Shown here: piece after piece, positions 33,216-45,259 of the stretch
Layout of the letters: every line of letters begins with the position of its first letter
Position numbering within the stretch: the first letter of the stretch is position 1
Source of the DNA: Isoetes taiwanensis
Taxonomy: Eukaryota > Streptophyta > Lycopodiopsida > Isoetales > Isoetaceae
Direction: 5' to 3'
Assembly: GCA_021234155.1 (NCBI GenBank)
Contig: JAJEKV010000485.1
Coordinates: forward strand, 110,766-174,765
Length of the DNA: 64,000 nucleotides
The notes under the pieces: model-generated
Database searches by the model: none
The model's input: the letters and a program-made list of their open reading frames with translations, nothing else
What the model was told of the DNA's origin: nothing
Translations under genes and position numbers: made by a program

Positions 33216-34060
33216 AGGACAATGTTGTCCTCAAAGATTATGCCAAGGTGATGAGCCTACCTATCCCGCAAAACACATAAAAGCATACACTTAAATTTAA
33301 TTTAAACGATCAACTTCCTATTAAAGAGTTAAATGTCAAAATTTAGGCTATATTTGTACAAAACCTTAACAAGGTTACTTCTTATAATAATTCAAAATAT
33401 TACTATAAGAGTTATTAGGGTTCATAATCTAAATTATGGTTCCCCATCTTCTCGAATGCTCCCACCTCGATGCTCACTCTCACTTGCTGCACAAGGAGCA
33501 CATTACGTTAGTTTAATTAGTAAATTTGTGGTTTTAGGGGACCACCCCCTTACCAATACCTTGCACTCGATCATGGCCCTTTCGGATTTGAGCTTAAGGA
33601 CCATTTAAGATGATCCCATCATCGCCCATGATCAAGTGCTACCTTGTACTCGGGTTACCCGGTGCCGAAAACCCCTAGTGCATCATGCCCCTGGGGTTTT
33701 AAGCTAGGGAACGCCTCTACCATCCCATCATCGCGACATGATCACTTTGACCTTCACCATGACCCCCTATGGCCGTGTGTGAGAGCCCCGCGCATCGTGG
33801 CATATGGAGCATCCGATCAATGTCCCATCATCAAGCACTATGCCTCACTTCTCTCGCATGACCCTATTGGTCATGCACCTCTTGGTGCATGTTGGCCTAG
33901 AGAAGCTTTTAAAGGCTTATCTCATCATCGCCACATAGTTCTAAGATTTCGCATATGTATTCCACTAGCTAGAATACATCCGCTGCAGCTAGAGGCTAAC
34001 TAAGAAACATACTAAGCTAACCTCCCGTAAGTCGGGTCGCACTCAAGTCTGAGACTCCAT
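33216..34060. other. gypsy-1 3' untranslated region
   Basis: Between the chromodomain stop and the polypurine tract. No protein family is recognised; plus-strand frames at 33333-34003 look like shadows. Its length (about 850 bp) is long for a gypsy 3' region. Confidence 0.5.
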
Positions 34061-35260
34061 CTACCCATCAAACTCCTTCATAAACTCGGTATTGCTTCTC
34101 CAAATCCCGCTTCAATACCCATGTCGCATCTTCCACGGGCAAGTGCTTCCACTTGACCAAGTACCGGAGGAACCGAGACTTCCTAGTCTTCTTGAATGAC
34201 TTATCAAGAAGTAATTCGTGCACAATTTCACTTGCTCCTTTCATTTCCAACAAAGTTGGAGTATCCAAGACCTCCTCGGGGTTAGGATTGTGCTTTTTCA
34301 ATAAACTTACGCGGAAGACCTTGTGAACTTTGAGATGGGTAGGAAGATCCAACTTTGTAGGCTTGGGAGCCCACTCTCTCCAAAATCTTGAACGGACCAG
34401 CCCATCTAGGGCAAGCTTCTTGCAACTCCCAACTGAAGCTTTGATCTTCAACCACACGCTATCGCCTACCTTGAACTCCCCTTACGATCGTAGCCCGTTT
34501 GGCTACACTCTTTCGGGCCGACTTCTTGCTCCTAGAAGGTATCCCTTATTTTTTCCACCACTCGCCGTGATATCACTTTAGCATCTGCCGATATTTCAAC
34601 CTTTGACACAGGATTGTGCCAAGTGTTCGGGTTAGGCACCGTACCCATAATTTACCATGAAAGGAGACATCCGAGATGACTCCCCGCTTGGCACTATTGT
34701 ATGCATTCCACCAAGTGGATGTACTCATCCCACTTGACCGCTTATTCCACACATAACTTCTAAGCATGTCTTCAATGATTCGATTGCGCGCCCGTCGACT
34801 ATCCGTCATGGATGATAAGCTATGCTCATGGAGAGCTTCGTCTGAATGGTGCTAAAGAGGTCCCGCCAAAAAGCACTCATAAACTTGGAATCTCTCTGTC
34901 CAAATTATTTCCCCGAGGCATGCCATGGAGTCTAAAAAATCTTTTTTACAAAATAACTTGGCAAGATCCAATGCCGTGGTCAAGATTCTACAAGGCACAA
35001 AATGTGCCATCTTAGATAATTTGTCTACTACTTAACTATTAATGCATCCTTGCCTCAAGAGTTTTGGGAAGCCCCCGTGGATAAAATCCATACTTACCAC
35101 TTCCCATTTCGTGATTCTAAGCATTGCTAGAGGTTCCAAGGCTCCTCGAAGTTGCTCCGCTTTGGTTTGTTGGCTCCCTGATATATCTTGCTATCCGCTT
35201 CTTCATTCCTTTAAGTAGCTACTTCAATCTTGAAGTAGGTCTTCATAAACCCGCATGCCC
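34061..35260 (-). pseudogene. gypsy-1 integrase and chromodomain
   Basis: The minus strand shows integrase core blocks in shifting frames: DFIHGGFP, then a K-M-A-H-F-V-P-like segment near 35000, FRLHGMPRG near 34920-34945, and YHP followed by TDSRRARNRIIEDML (about 34750-34830), the place of the conserved HPQTDGQTE helix with its Glu. The open frame 34068-34457 then gives HKVFRVSLLKK and a chromodomain RYLVKWKHLPVEDATW (about 34100-34160) ending KQY. Chromoviruses use this domain to recognise methylated histone H3 and insert into heterochromatin. Stops and frameshifts abolish function of the catalytic part, but the C-terminal 129 codons are open. Confidence 0.9.
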
Positions 35261-36800
35261 TCGCTATTGTTGTGTGTGTCATGAAGAATTAACTTCCTTA
35301 TACCCCATTTATCTCGGTACACACAACTTATGCTTATGGTACAACAAGTTGCCTTCCGTCCTATAATGCTTGAAGGCTTCTCGCTCTTTATCCGTTTCTA
35401 GCCTCCTTTAGAGGCTTTCCCATACCTCCTTGAAATCACCATCAAATGGTAATGTCTCTCAATTTTCTTGCCATACCCACTTAAAAGAGTTGATATAGCA
35501 TTACAATGTGTTCTCGCCTCAAGGGTCTTCTAGAAAGAGCATCGTGACCACATTCAACTTACCGCTTATAAGCAATCTCAAAATCATACTCTTCTAGGAA
35601 TTCCATCCACCTCCTTTGTCTTAGATTGAGGAGCGGTTGGGTAAAGATGTATTGAGGCTCGTGATGAGATTCAACTGAAACTTCCTCCTAAGCAAATAAT
35701 GCCTCCAAATACTTAAGAGCTCTCTACAATAGCTAGAAGTTCCCTCGATCATGGGTTGGATAGCCGCCGCCCGGATCGCTCAACTTCTTGGAATCATAGG
35801 CTACTACCCTTCCTTTTATGCATAAGGACTCCACCTGCTATCTTGCTTCGTCATATGCTACTATCTTGTCCTTGTCCGATCCGCGTAATCCAGTACCGGT
35901 GTTGTTGTTAAGGCTTTCTTAAGCTTTTGAAATGAAGCTTGAACATTTTCTAGCCAATGTGTTCTCCAATCTTTCACCTTAACACTCTTTAGTGAGGTCC
36001 CGCCAAAGGGGACGCCCACCCACTTAGTAAGTCCTTAACGAACTTTCCGTAATATCCCGCCAAACCTAGAAAGCTTCTTACCCGCCCACATTCTTTTGAG
36101 CTGGCCAATCCACTACCGCTTCAATCTTTAAGTGGGTCGGGTGGAGATCCCTTCACCGATATGACATGGCCCAAGTACTCCACTCTTTCGGTGTAGCAAA
36201 GTGGCATTTGGACTTTTCCATACAAGCTTATGCCGCTTTAACTTTTCCAACACCCTTCTCAAATGTCTGACTCATGATCTTCAATGGACTTGTCAGACTA
36301 GAATGTCGTCAAGAAGACAATGACAAACTCATCTAGGAATTCCTCAAGATGTCGCTCATGAGGCGCATGAAAGTTGGGCCGGAGCATTCGACAATCCAAA
36401 GGGCACATCAGAACTCAAAGTGACCATACCGCATTCTAAAGGTGGTCTTATGGATATCCTCCTCCTTTATTCTTATCTAATGGTAGCCCGACCTCGCATC
36501 AATTTTAGAGAATACCTTTGCTCCTTGAGCTGGTGCATTAAATCATCCGCCCTGGCAATGCATACTTATTCTTTATCCCCGCTTGTTGAGTCGGGCATAG
36601 TCTATGCACATTCTTAAGCTCCCATCTTTCTTCTTCACTTAAGAGTATAGGTGCTCCAAAAGGAGACACACTTGCTCTAATAAAACCAAGCTCAAGCAAT
36701 TCCCCGGAGCGTTTCTTGAGCTCAATCAATTCCGTGTGCTCATCCCCGTATGGTGCCTTGGCTGGTAGGCTTGGCATCCTGGGCTAATGTGATTTCACAT
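35261..36800 (-). pseudogene. gypsy-1 reverse transcriptase and RNase H
   Basis: The minus-strand frame 36538-36777 has LIELKKRSGELLELGFIRAS then VSPFGAPILL and KNKYALP, the start of gypsy RT. GGYPKTTFRMRYGHFEF (about 36410-36470) is the K-T-A-F-x-T-x-x-G-x-F-E-F region. The FxxDDI/YxDD region lies near 36300-36330 with frame changes. LCYTERVEYLGHVIS (about 36160-36210) and RSFLGLAGYYGKFVK (about 36030-36080) follow as expected. 35260-35860 covers the RNase H stretch, where only loose similarity remains. Every block is separated by indels. Confidence 0.9.
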
Positions 36801-36949
36801 TCTACACCCCTATAAGGTGGTAGTTGCCAAATTTCATCCCGTGAATACATCCTTAAATTCTGAAATGAACCTTGCGGTTGGCTTTGGCAATTGATTCCCC
36901 TTTTGGTCACTTCCATCCCCGCTTATTGGGCTCAATTGCCTCTAACCTC

Positions 36950-37400
36950 AAAATGTAATCCACCTTATTTCTTTCTATACTTTCCTTAGTCAGCTTCAAA
37001 GAAATACACCGCATAGAAGAAGTCGCCTTCTTACCTTTCACTATGAATTTGGTGCCGCCCCGTCTTTGTCATGGCGATCTCATTACTGCCGCAAGTAGCC
37101 GATCATGGCTTTCGCTGGCTTTAGGAACTCCATTCCTACTATCAGGTCATACCTTCCAATCTCCATGACCGGGCCCCCATTGGCCACTTACTTCCACTAA
37201 GGTCTATGTCTAATGTGATCCTCCTCCCTTAGTGTGCCGAATGGCTGTTTTGCTACAGCAAACCGGCCTTTGGCTTAGACTTCAATACCTTGTTCTTCAT
37301 TAGGGCAGCCAGCCTAGAGAGGCAAAGTTGTGGAGAGCTACCGTATCTATCAACACTAGATATGGACTGCTATCTATGATCCCCACCGCTATGACTGGTG
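36950..37400 (-). pseudogene. gypsy-1 protease
   Basis: LVLIDTVALHNFASLGWL (about 37300-37360, minus) aligns with the family A-L-I-D-S-G-A-T-H-N-F. The active-site D-S/T-G has become D-T-V, so the protease is dead. YDLIVGMEFL (about 37130-37165) matches the Y-D-V-I-L-G-M-D-W-L block that ends the domain. Confidence 0.8.
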
Positions 37401-37499
37401 TGGATCGACTTTCAATATCATCTCGACTCAATGTTTGCACATATATGGCACTCACCCTCTATGAAGTCCCCGCCCCCCCGGGTTGTCGCCTTCATCCGG

Positions 37500-38832
37500 C
37501 TTTCCGCTTGTGAATCCCAATCCTGTTCCGCCAAAGTCTGCCTTGCATGACGAATGGGCAATCATGTGTTCTGTTCCTCGCTAGGGCTAGCACCTAAAAC
37601 ATAGCTTCTTCTCGATACATTCTTGTCTCTTCTCCTTCGCGACTGCCTAAAAAGACGCTTTTAGGGCACTACCCCCTGATGCATTTCATGCGGGGCTTAC
37701 CATCCCCAAAGTTCTTACCTCCGAAGCTCTTCCCTTTTGCCGCTACCTCCCGATGGCGTGAGCTGCTGATTGTTTACTCTGCACGCCCTTATCGCTTCCT
37801 CGATGACTTTCCTTTGAAGGTCATTTGTTTCTCCCGGCGTTGCTGGAGCTTCTTCCAAACTTATGGCTTTATCCCATTACCTAATCGATTTCAGTTGATT
37901 GCTCTGGACTAGCCTTTTGATATTGCTTTTTCGTTCAATCCCTCAATGTAGGTTTCAACCGCTGCCTTTTCAAACCCCCTGGGAACATGGAGCCTCGAGC
38001 TGCATGAATTCCTCTGTCCGTACTTTGCTACCGTCAAGGTACCCCGGTTCAATCTGTCAGAATTGCTGGATCTGTCTCGCTAGTATGTGATCTTGGCACC
38101 TAATGTTTGGCGAAAAGGCCTTGCTGAAGGTCTTGAATCTCGAATTGTTCCTTCTTAGCTTATTGGACTTTGCATAACCCTTCCACCGCATCCTAGTCGC
38201 CCAATTAAGTTGGCTGTGAGCAACTTTCCCTATGTCTTATCCTTCATGCCATAAGAGTTGCCAAATTTTTTCTATTTCGGCCCGCCCGGATTTCCGCCTC
38301 CATACCCGACCTATCCTTCCCTCGAACCGACCCAACTTCCTAGTCTTCCACATTGCTCATAGCATCGGCAACTTTTTTTCTCGATAGTCATCCGCTTTTC
38401 CTTGCCCTTTCCTGCCCGAGGTTGCCATTGGGACCGACCGCTTGGAGCTGAAACCCGCCCTCACCGGAAGAGCTATCCTGATGTGCCGGAGCTAGACGGT
38501 GATGGGCCCCGGTTCTCCTTTTTCTTCTCCCCGCCCCCGACATTTCCCTGATTGCCTTCCCCTTCTAGTTGTGGCCCTCCTCAACGCCTTTGGCCGATGG
38601 TGGTGGAGATGGTGGTGCAAAAGATATTCTTGAGCATTCATCGGTGGGGTGGCCCAAAGGAATTAGTTGGTGCATCTGGTTCCTCATCCGGGCGAAGCCT
38701 TATGCTGATTGATTCCACCCGCCATTTCCTCGTTGTTGTCATCTTGCTCACGCCCAAATAGGTTTCCGGGTACCCATTGGTGATGTCGGCCCCGCCTTTG
38801 GGAACCTGAGCTTTGTGGTTCCCCGGCTGCAA
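37500..38832 (-). pseudogene. gypsy-1 gag
   Basis: The region between the protease and the upstream end of pol-like sequence. KKLCFRC at about 37590-37615 on the minus strand, followed after a shift by a THDCP-like stretch, is a decayed CCHC zinc knuckle. A possible start MQPGNHKAQVPK lies at 38832, but the frame is broken repeatedly, and the plus-strand sequence is pyrimidine-rich. The exact start is uncertain. Confidence 0.55.
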
Positions 38833-40432
38833 GGATTGATCATCAATGCTTGTTATTTAGGTTATACATCAATCATACCTATTTACAATTAAATTATTGT
38901 TAGGTACAAAAGAAATCATGTGAAAATTCCACTTACAAGTCAAGATCATAGAAAGTCATTCATATTCTGAGATACATTTCATGAAATACATGATAATATC
39001 TAAAAAGAAATTATTCAATACAATTTAAATGACTACAAGACAATTTTTCCATCATCGATGCCCCTTCATGGTCTTGAAGAAGTTCTTGATGTTCTTGAGG
39101 TGTAGCCCTTTGCCGGGACTTGCAGTAAGATCCTTGCGGCTGATCCTCCTTCAAGTGCTCTTGCCATCCGGGGGTGTTGGGAGTTCGGGTGCCGCTGTCA
39201 GCCACTACGACAAATGTGCATCCCCGAGGTGGCCCCGCTAAGTCGAGGCGCTGAAGAGCTACGGATCTCTTTGAAAAGGATGACATGGTCCAATCCGTAG
39301 TCTAGTCTCAAGGCCCAAAGCCGTAGAGGGCTATGAGGAGCGGCTGAACTCTACCCTCTTGGGCTAAACTCCTTGTGGAATACTATCATCCGCCTCTGGC
39401 TAAGAGCCGAAGGTAGTATCGGGCGCCTTACCTTTCCCCCGCTGATGTTGGACCCCGTGGCCTCTTCTCGCTGCTTCCCATAGATGTCTATTGCTGGGTG
39501 AGGTCTCCGCGGGTCCCTCCACATTGTGGTAGCGCTCTCCAAGTTGATGCTACCGTGCCTCACGCCAACTCCCCTGAACGGACCGGGTCGGCCAGAGCTT
39601 GACCTCTTCCTGGCTTATACACCGCTTTGTATCTCCTCGAACTCCTCCTCCGATGATGGGTTCCCCGCTTGTTGATACATGTGCCTTATCTGCCAGAAGT
39701 TTGTATATCCGACATCGCCTCCCTAAGTGTAGGAGTGTCACCGCTACTTCCTTTGGAATTTGGTAGGAGTAGTCATGAAGTCGCCGCCCCGGCTTTGCAG
39801 TAATTAAGCCTCCAAGAGCTCATCGATCCCCGACCCTCTTCTTGGCAATAGGGGAGGTTGATGATGTCGTTGGCCAAGATGTACTCCTCGCCGATGATTA
39901 CCGGGTGACAGGCCGGATACCGACCCGGTGCTCAAATCTCACTTTAATGTGTTTCTCTCATTTAGCTATTCGCTTCTCTCTCCATCCTTCTTGCCCTCTC
40001 TATTTTCCAACTTGGGTTCCCCGAGGTCGAGCCATAATACTCATACTCAGAGTTTCCATCTCATGGATGTTGATCCGCCTTCTAAAAGGTCGAGAGGTGC
40101 TAAATCTAAGGGTCAATTGAGGGCTCACCCGCTTTGTTGATTGACTTATACCGCATGAACAAAGCTAAGGTCTGGAGCCAGGAGGAGGTATCTATGCCTA
40201 TTATGTTTGCAGGTGTCATGTAGTCAGCATGTGTCTCAGTCCTATCCCACAGCCTGCTTTTTGGATCCTCCTCCTAAGGCTTTGGCTAAGCGAAGTCTAG
40301 GATATCCATTTTCTCCCCTAGGCAAAGAAGTTAACTTCCTGTGGTAGGATCTGGCTGGTCATATTGATGATGATGATATGCTTGTAGAAGGGAGTTCGGG
40401 CCAATGTTGCATGAAGATCAAAGAGGTCAAAA

Positions 40433-40486
40433 CATGTAAATGTAAATGTAAATGTAAATGTAAATGTAAATGTAAATGTAAATGTA
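40433..40486. repeat. (TGTAAA)n hexanucleotide array
   Basis: About eight perfect copies of TGTAAA. Not the plant telomere repeat TTTAGGG. Perfect identity indicates recent slippage. Confidence 0.97.
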
Positions 40487-40689
40487 TTATTCTCTGGGGG
40501 TTAGACCCTCAGTCCATAGCGCCATGTTACATACAAAGCTATATAAAAATATAGATACATCAAACAAGGCCATTGGCCCAAAGTTATTCACCAACTCATT
40601 CAAAAACATAATAACTCCTTTTCGCAGAGTTTCCACCAATCATCTAGATTTCGTGCAAGAACTACAACATCTAAGTTTAGGAGATCATG

Positions 40690-40694
40690 TATAC
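40690..40694. repeat. Copia target-site duplication, left copy
   Basis: TATAC, repeated at 46823-46827 just outside the other LTR. Confidence 0.8.
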
Positions 40695-41304
40695 CGTGGA
40701 GAAAATGAGATGAAGTATTTAATACAAAATATATCAAGCAACACTTAGGTAAATCTATCAAAGTTAAACACTTGCTCAAAACCTTTGTAATTGCAACCAA
40801 CTTAATTGAATGCTTCTATCAGAAGTCGAATCCACAAACACAACATCATCTAGCTTATATTGATCTCAATCAATATGGTAAACCATTACTTAAACTCTTA
40901 GTTCACATTATACAATATAATAATCGAACCTCAGACGATTAATTTAGAAAACCACTTGATAAATTTCAAGGACCGGATAAACAATGATCGGCATCTTGGT
41001 GTTTATAGGAACGAATCCTATGACCGGAGTCGGTTTTGGATTGCCATTCCTAGATCGGGTCCAAATTGCTGAAGCTAGTTGACCGAAGCCTAACCGCTAT
41101 TTTTGTCTTCAAATCTCTCGATTCAAATTATCTCAATTCATATAACCCTTGCAACCATTGACTTAAAATGTCATGTCAGTTCAATGGTTAAAACCATGCA
41201 AGTAATGGTTCAATGCTAAGATCATTTAAGCGATAGGTTAAACAACCACTTGACCTAATTCTTCAATCATTATAAATTCGATCATGAACTTATATATCTT
41301 CACA
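40695..41304 (-). repeat. Copia 3' LTR (left on the plus strand)
   Basis: 610 bp, ends ..CTTCACA. Its first base is C where the partner has T, so TG has mutated to CG. Matches 46212-46822 with scattered single-base differences and small indels. Confidence 0.92.
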
Positions 41305-41314
41305 TTCTCCTTTC
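41305..41314 (-). promoter_or_regulatory. Copia polypurine tract
   Basis: The minus strand reads GAAAGGAGAA directly before the LTR start TGTGAAG. Confidence 0.85.
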
Positions 41315-41321
41315 ATGAACC

Positions 41322-41938
41322 GGGATAGGTTCACACGCTGGTCGCTTTATACTAATAATGATGAATTGTATGACACGGGCATTACATTTGCCGTATAAAA
41401 CGAAAAATACGGCAAAAAAATTCCGGCGTCGGAAGATTTTCGCATCGCCGAAAAACAACGGAAAGCTAAAAGACCGCTAAAAATTTTTGCGACGTAAAAC
41501 AGTTGAAAACCGCTGCGACGCCAACGAGCCTCTACAGACAATAAACCTTCAGATCACAGACGCGAAAAGTATTTTCACAGACGTGACATAGTTAAGAATT
41601 CACAAGCTCCAAAAAAAAAAAATTTTTATTTGGATTTAAAAAAAAAAAAAAATTTTTTTTGAATTTATGCAGACGCGAAAATATGGAAAGCCGCACGACG
41701 GTAAAATTTTTCGCTGCACGCTAAAGATTTAAGGCTCTGCACGCACTTTTTTTATGCTCACAGACGCTGTTTGTTTCAAGACGCCAAAAATTTCGCACGC
41801 TAATTTAAGCTTTCGGGCAGACACAAATTTTTTTTTCCCACGGGCGAGGTTTTAATACTGCTAAATACGTGATTTATAAAAAATGATTTTTGACTTTATA
41901 ATGCCGAATTTTAATTTTGCAACGATAGAACCTATCCC
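41322..41938. mobile_element. 617-bp segment with 11-bp inverted ends in the Copia 3' region
   Basis: GGGATAGGTTC at 41322-41332 is the exact reverse complement of GAACCTATCCC at 41928-41938. The interior differs sharply from the rest of the Copia element: A/T homopolymer blocks (near 41610-41660) alternate with CG-containing words such as GACGCGAAAA and GCCGTATAAAACG. No coding capacity. It may be a MITE inserted beside the polypurine tract, or an original structured 3' region of the element. No target duplication is visible. Confidence 0.45.
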
Positions 41939-42049
41939 AGGGCTGTGAACGAATTTATTCCCTTTGTATTCTCAGGGATACCAAGTTCTCTTTGGCGGCT
42001 TTAATGAATGCGGCTAACCGGGATAAAACCTTTGTAAATATATAAGTAA

Positions 42050-42550
42050 GTTGATCTTCCGTGCATTTGTACTCAACTTTGATAAACCCTTTGCTACCAT
42101 ATCCCCATCATATAATGTATATGAATTTCAATGTGCTTGGTTCTTCATGAAGTACAGGATTCTTTGTTATGGCTAGCAGACTCAAGTTATCAATGTACAA
42201 AGATTGTGAGGATTCTTTTGAATAGCACCAATTTCATTTAGCATTCTCCTGCCCATATATAACTTCTCTATCGCTAGAGAGGCAGCATTATATTCCTCGC
42301 TTCTTTGTAGACACATAGCAACACATCCCTGTTTTTTGCTTTCCAAGCAACACAACTTCCTCCAACCTTAAGAACATATCCCGATGTTGGAATGTCTAGA
42401 ATCTGTCCACCTCCCAACAAGATCCTAATAAGTCAGTTCTAGATCTCATTTGAAAATGTAAGCCCTTCATTTCCATCGTTCCTTTAGATATCTCAACACT
42501 CTCTTGGCTGCTAGCCAATGTTGTTTACCTCGATGGGCTAAATCTGCTCA
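42050..42550 (-). pseudogene. Copia RNase H
   Basis: The minus strand gives EEYNAASLAIEKLYMGRRML (about 42240-42300), matching A-E-Y-x-A-x-x-x-A-x-x-E-x-x-W-x-R-x-L. KNPVLHEEPSTLKF (about 42130-42170) corresponds to K-N-P-V-F-H-x-R-T-K-H-I. Frameshifts separate the blocks. Confidence 0.85.
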
Positions 42551-43400
42551 ATAAGTTTACACTGTGAGGCTATATCGTGATCCTAGCAATAGTTTGCAAC
42601 ATAAAGTAAACACCCTATTAATTTATAGATATGGGTATCTTGTCATTTCCAATCTTTCATCATCACTCTTGGACTCATATTAGCGTGATAGTTTTAAACC
42701 TGCATTGGCTAATGGGATCTTACACTATTGCAATCAACCATTCCAAACTTTTCCAAAGATTCCTTGTATATTATTGCTTTGAGTAAGCATTATTTTGTGA
42801 CTCTCACGATCTCTAAAACCTCCATACTAAGAAACCTTTTAGTTCCCCTAAATCGGGCCATGCTAAATCCGCTCAAAATCCTTTTGCAATGATTCAAACA
42901 ATTTATATCATTTGAAACAATAATGTTATCATCCACGTACAAGACAATAATGCAAAATTACCTTTGTCAAAAAATATGTATAAGTCTCCATCATTTTGCA
43001 TCTTCTCAAAGTTTTGTTCCTTAAGGAATCCATCAATGCACAAGTACCATTGCCTAGGTGATTTGCCTCTCAATATCATATTCTTTCTTCAATCTCCACA
43101 CTTTATTTTCTCCATGTTCAAATCCCCGAGCTTCTTGCATGTAAATTTCTTCATCTAGTTTTGCATTCAAAAATGCGCCCCCGCACATCCATATGATGGA
43201 CTTCAAGATCTAATGCATTAGCAAATGATAATAGAATTCTCAAACTAGTGAGCTTAACAATAGGTGAAAAGGTTTCTTCAAAGTCTATTCCCCTTTTTGT
43301 GAATAGCCTTGTGCCACTAACCTTGCCTTGTATTTTTCTCCATCATTCCCTAATTTGACCTTAAAGATCCATTTGTTACCAACAATATTTAGCCCTTTGG
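42551..43400 (-). pseudogene. Copia reverse transcriptase
   Basis: Minus-strand blocks: EKYKARLVAQGYSQK (about 43310-43350), then IDFEETFSPIVKLTSLRI (about 43230-43290) and LEVHHMDV..GAFLNAKLDE (about 43150-43210). The active site LYVDDN is at 42925-42945. These are the standard Copia RT motifs in order. Stops occur between them. Confidence 0.93.
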
Positions 43401-43849
43401 TTTTTCCACAACATCATAGGTTTCTGTCCTTTCAAAAGACCTCATTTCATTTTCCATTGTCGCTCTCCATTCTTTTTGCATCATGATATGTAAGTGCATG
43501 TTCAAAATCCTTTGGTATCTCTCGGTTCTAGTATGGCCATTATTTCATTGATTTTAATTTCTCCTCCTGAAGCCTTTTACTTTTTTCCGTGTCAAATCTT
43601 CCATAGTTCTCTCCCTAAATTTTTTAATTCATCCTTCAAAAATCTCAGCCTCCAGACGCCTTCTAGCTTTTAATTGTCCATTATCCTCTTGTTCTTTAGC
43701 AAGTATATTCTCTTGCTCAAAATCTACCGATACTTGTGGCTTCACCTCCGCTTCATGATAACTATTGTCTCTATTTTGTGTTTGAGTCTTGACTTCACTA
43801 TCATCATCATATCAGACGTATCTCGCCTCCATCACTATTAACAATTTTT

Positions 43850-44780
43850 CTTGTCTTTGTCACTAGAGACAGATTATACTCCATCAGTCAAGTCACCTCT
43901 ATTTTTTGTATATTATTTGTTCATTGAATCTAACATCTCTAATGACCAATATTCTCCCTGCTCGTTGGCTCAAAATTTGCCTTTTTGACATGTTGTCATA
44001 TCCAACAAGGGAAACCCAAGATAGATCTATCATCTAATTTCTTTCGAGTTGTTTTGGGACATGAGCATATGCAATACAACCAAAAAAGCTTTTAGAAAAT
44101 CGTACCTTACTTCTTTTTCTTGCTCCAAATTTGTTCTCACCTATACCACCATGCATTTGGATGAAGGTAACAAATTTTGAATCAATATTCTTGTTTTTTA
44201 CAGCTTCCTCCCATAAATAATTTGGCCTTTCACGTGTTTGAGCATTGACCTAACTCCATCCAAAATTGATCTATTCTTCCTCTCAAGAACACCATTTTTC
44301 TTTGGTGTATGGGTATTTCTGGTAACTTGTCTTTGATTCCTTGTTCAATTACAATAATTCTAAAAATGTCATTGACAAACTCTCCACCTCCTCAATGCGA
44401 TCTAAGGCACTTTATTTTCTTACCTGTATCTCTTTACGGCTTCAGCCTCAAACATTCTAAATGCCTTATATGTTTGGTCTTTTTGTTCTCAAGAAAAGAA
44501 ACACTTGGTTCTTCTTGAATGGTCATCAATGAAAGTAATAAAGTATTTTCTTCCTTGCATGCTTCTAATGTTGAGTGGTCCACATAAATCACTATGCACT
44601 AACTCAAGTAAATCTCCAAACTGCTTCAGTTAGTTCTTTTGAAAGGCAATCTTGCACTCTTTCCTAACATACATCCATGGCACATGAAGTCATCATTATC
44701 TACGCAGTAAATAAGGCCTTTCTTGGCATAAAGTTTTAATATTTTCAAGATGTGTATGGCCTAATCTTTCATGCCATAGT
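43850..44780 (-). pseudogene. Copia integrase
   Basis: The minus strand shows CMLGKSARLPFKRTN (about 44640-44690), the end of the zinc-binding part, then LLELVHSDLCGPL (about 44580-44620) with the first catalytic Asp and KYFITFIDDHSRR (about 44510-44550) with the second. The downstream Glu region near 44250-44300 reads as a decayed ENGV-like stretch. Copia-type. Confidence 0.9.
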
Positions 44781-45119
44781 TTTAGAGTAGGAAACTGATG
44801 CCGAATTAATACTTCCACTTACACTTGATTATGAAATCCAAACAAGTTGCCAAATCGATCTTGCAATGAATCTCAATTCATCATTCAAATAGATTTTACA
44901 TGCTAGTTTGTCAAAACAAACTCTATATCCCATGTCAACCGTTGGATAGAAATAAGATTTCTTACAATATTGGGAACACATAAAACATCACTCAAATTAA
45001 CTATTTTGCCCTTTTAAGTCAAAACTTCCAAGATTCCGATTCCTTTACTTCCGCAATTCTCCATCTCCCATTTGCAATCGAACACTCCATTTCTTTTCCT
45101 TCTTTCCTTAAAGAATCGG

Positions 45120-45230
45120 TAGTTTTAACCATTGAATTTCTCTCTGCCCACTATCTAACACAAGCATATTATCATTCTTGTTAGTTTTCTCTACATGAAA
45201 TTGAAAGGATGGTATTAGGTTTTACCTCAA
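45120..45230 (-). pseudogene. Copia protease active-site region
   Basis: The minus-strand sequence NMLVLDSGQREIQW (about 45135-45180) retains the D-S-G of the aspartic protease, in the position of W-L-x-D-S-G-A-S-x-H. The residues after DSG have diverged. Confidence 0.65.
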
Positions 45231-45259
45231 AGCATCGAGTCTTCCTCTTCAAGTGTTGA

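Larger units (their letters stand above)
38833..40694. other. Unassigned part of gypsy-1 interior
   Basis: An AT-rich stretch (38850-39030) is followed by GC-richer DNA. A minus-strand frame 39011-39286 ends in a Gln/Glu-rich stretch and CIE. A plus-strand frame begins MDVDPPSKRSRGAKSK at 40061. Neither is recognised. It lies between gypsy-1 gag and the Copia insertion, where only a 5' leader would be expected, so additional inserted or captured sequence is likely. Confidence 0.4.

Noticed and set aside
39842-40140. Plus-strand frames as a host gene inside gypsy-1
   Set aside because: Two short overlapping frames without a recognisable domain or continuing exons; kept only as unassigned region.
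40433-40486. Telomeric repeat
   Set aside because: The unit is TGTAAA, not TTTAGGG or a known variant.
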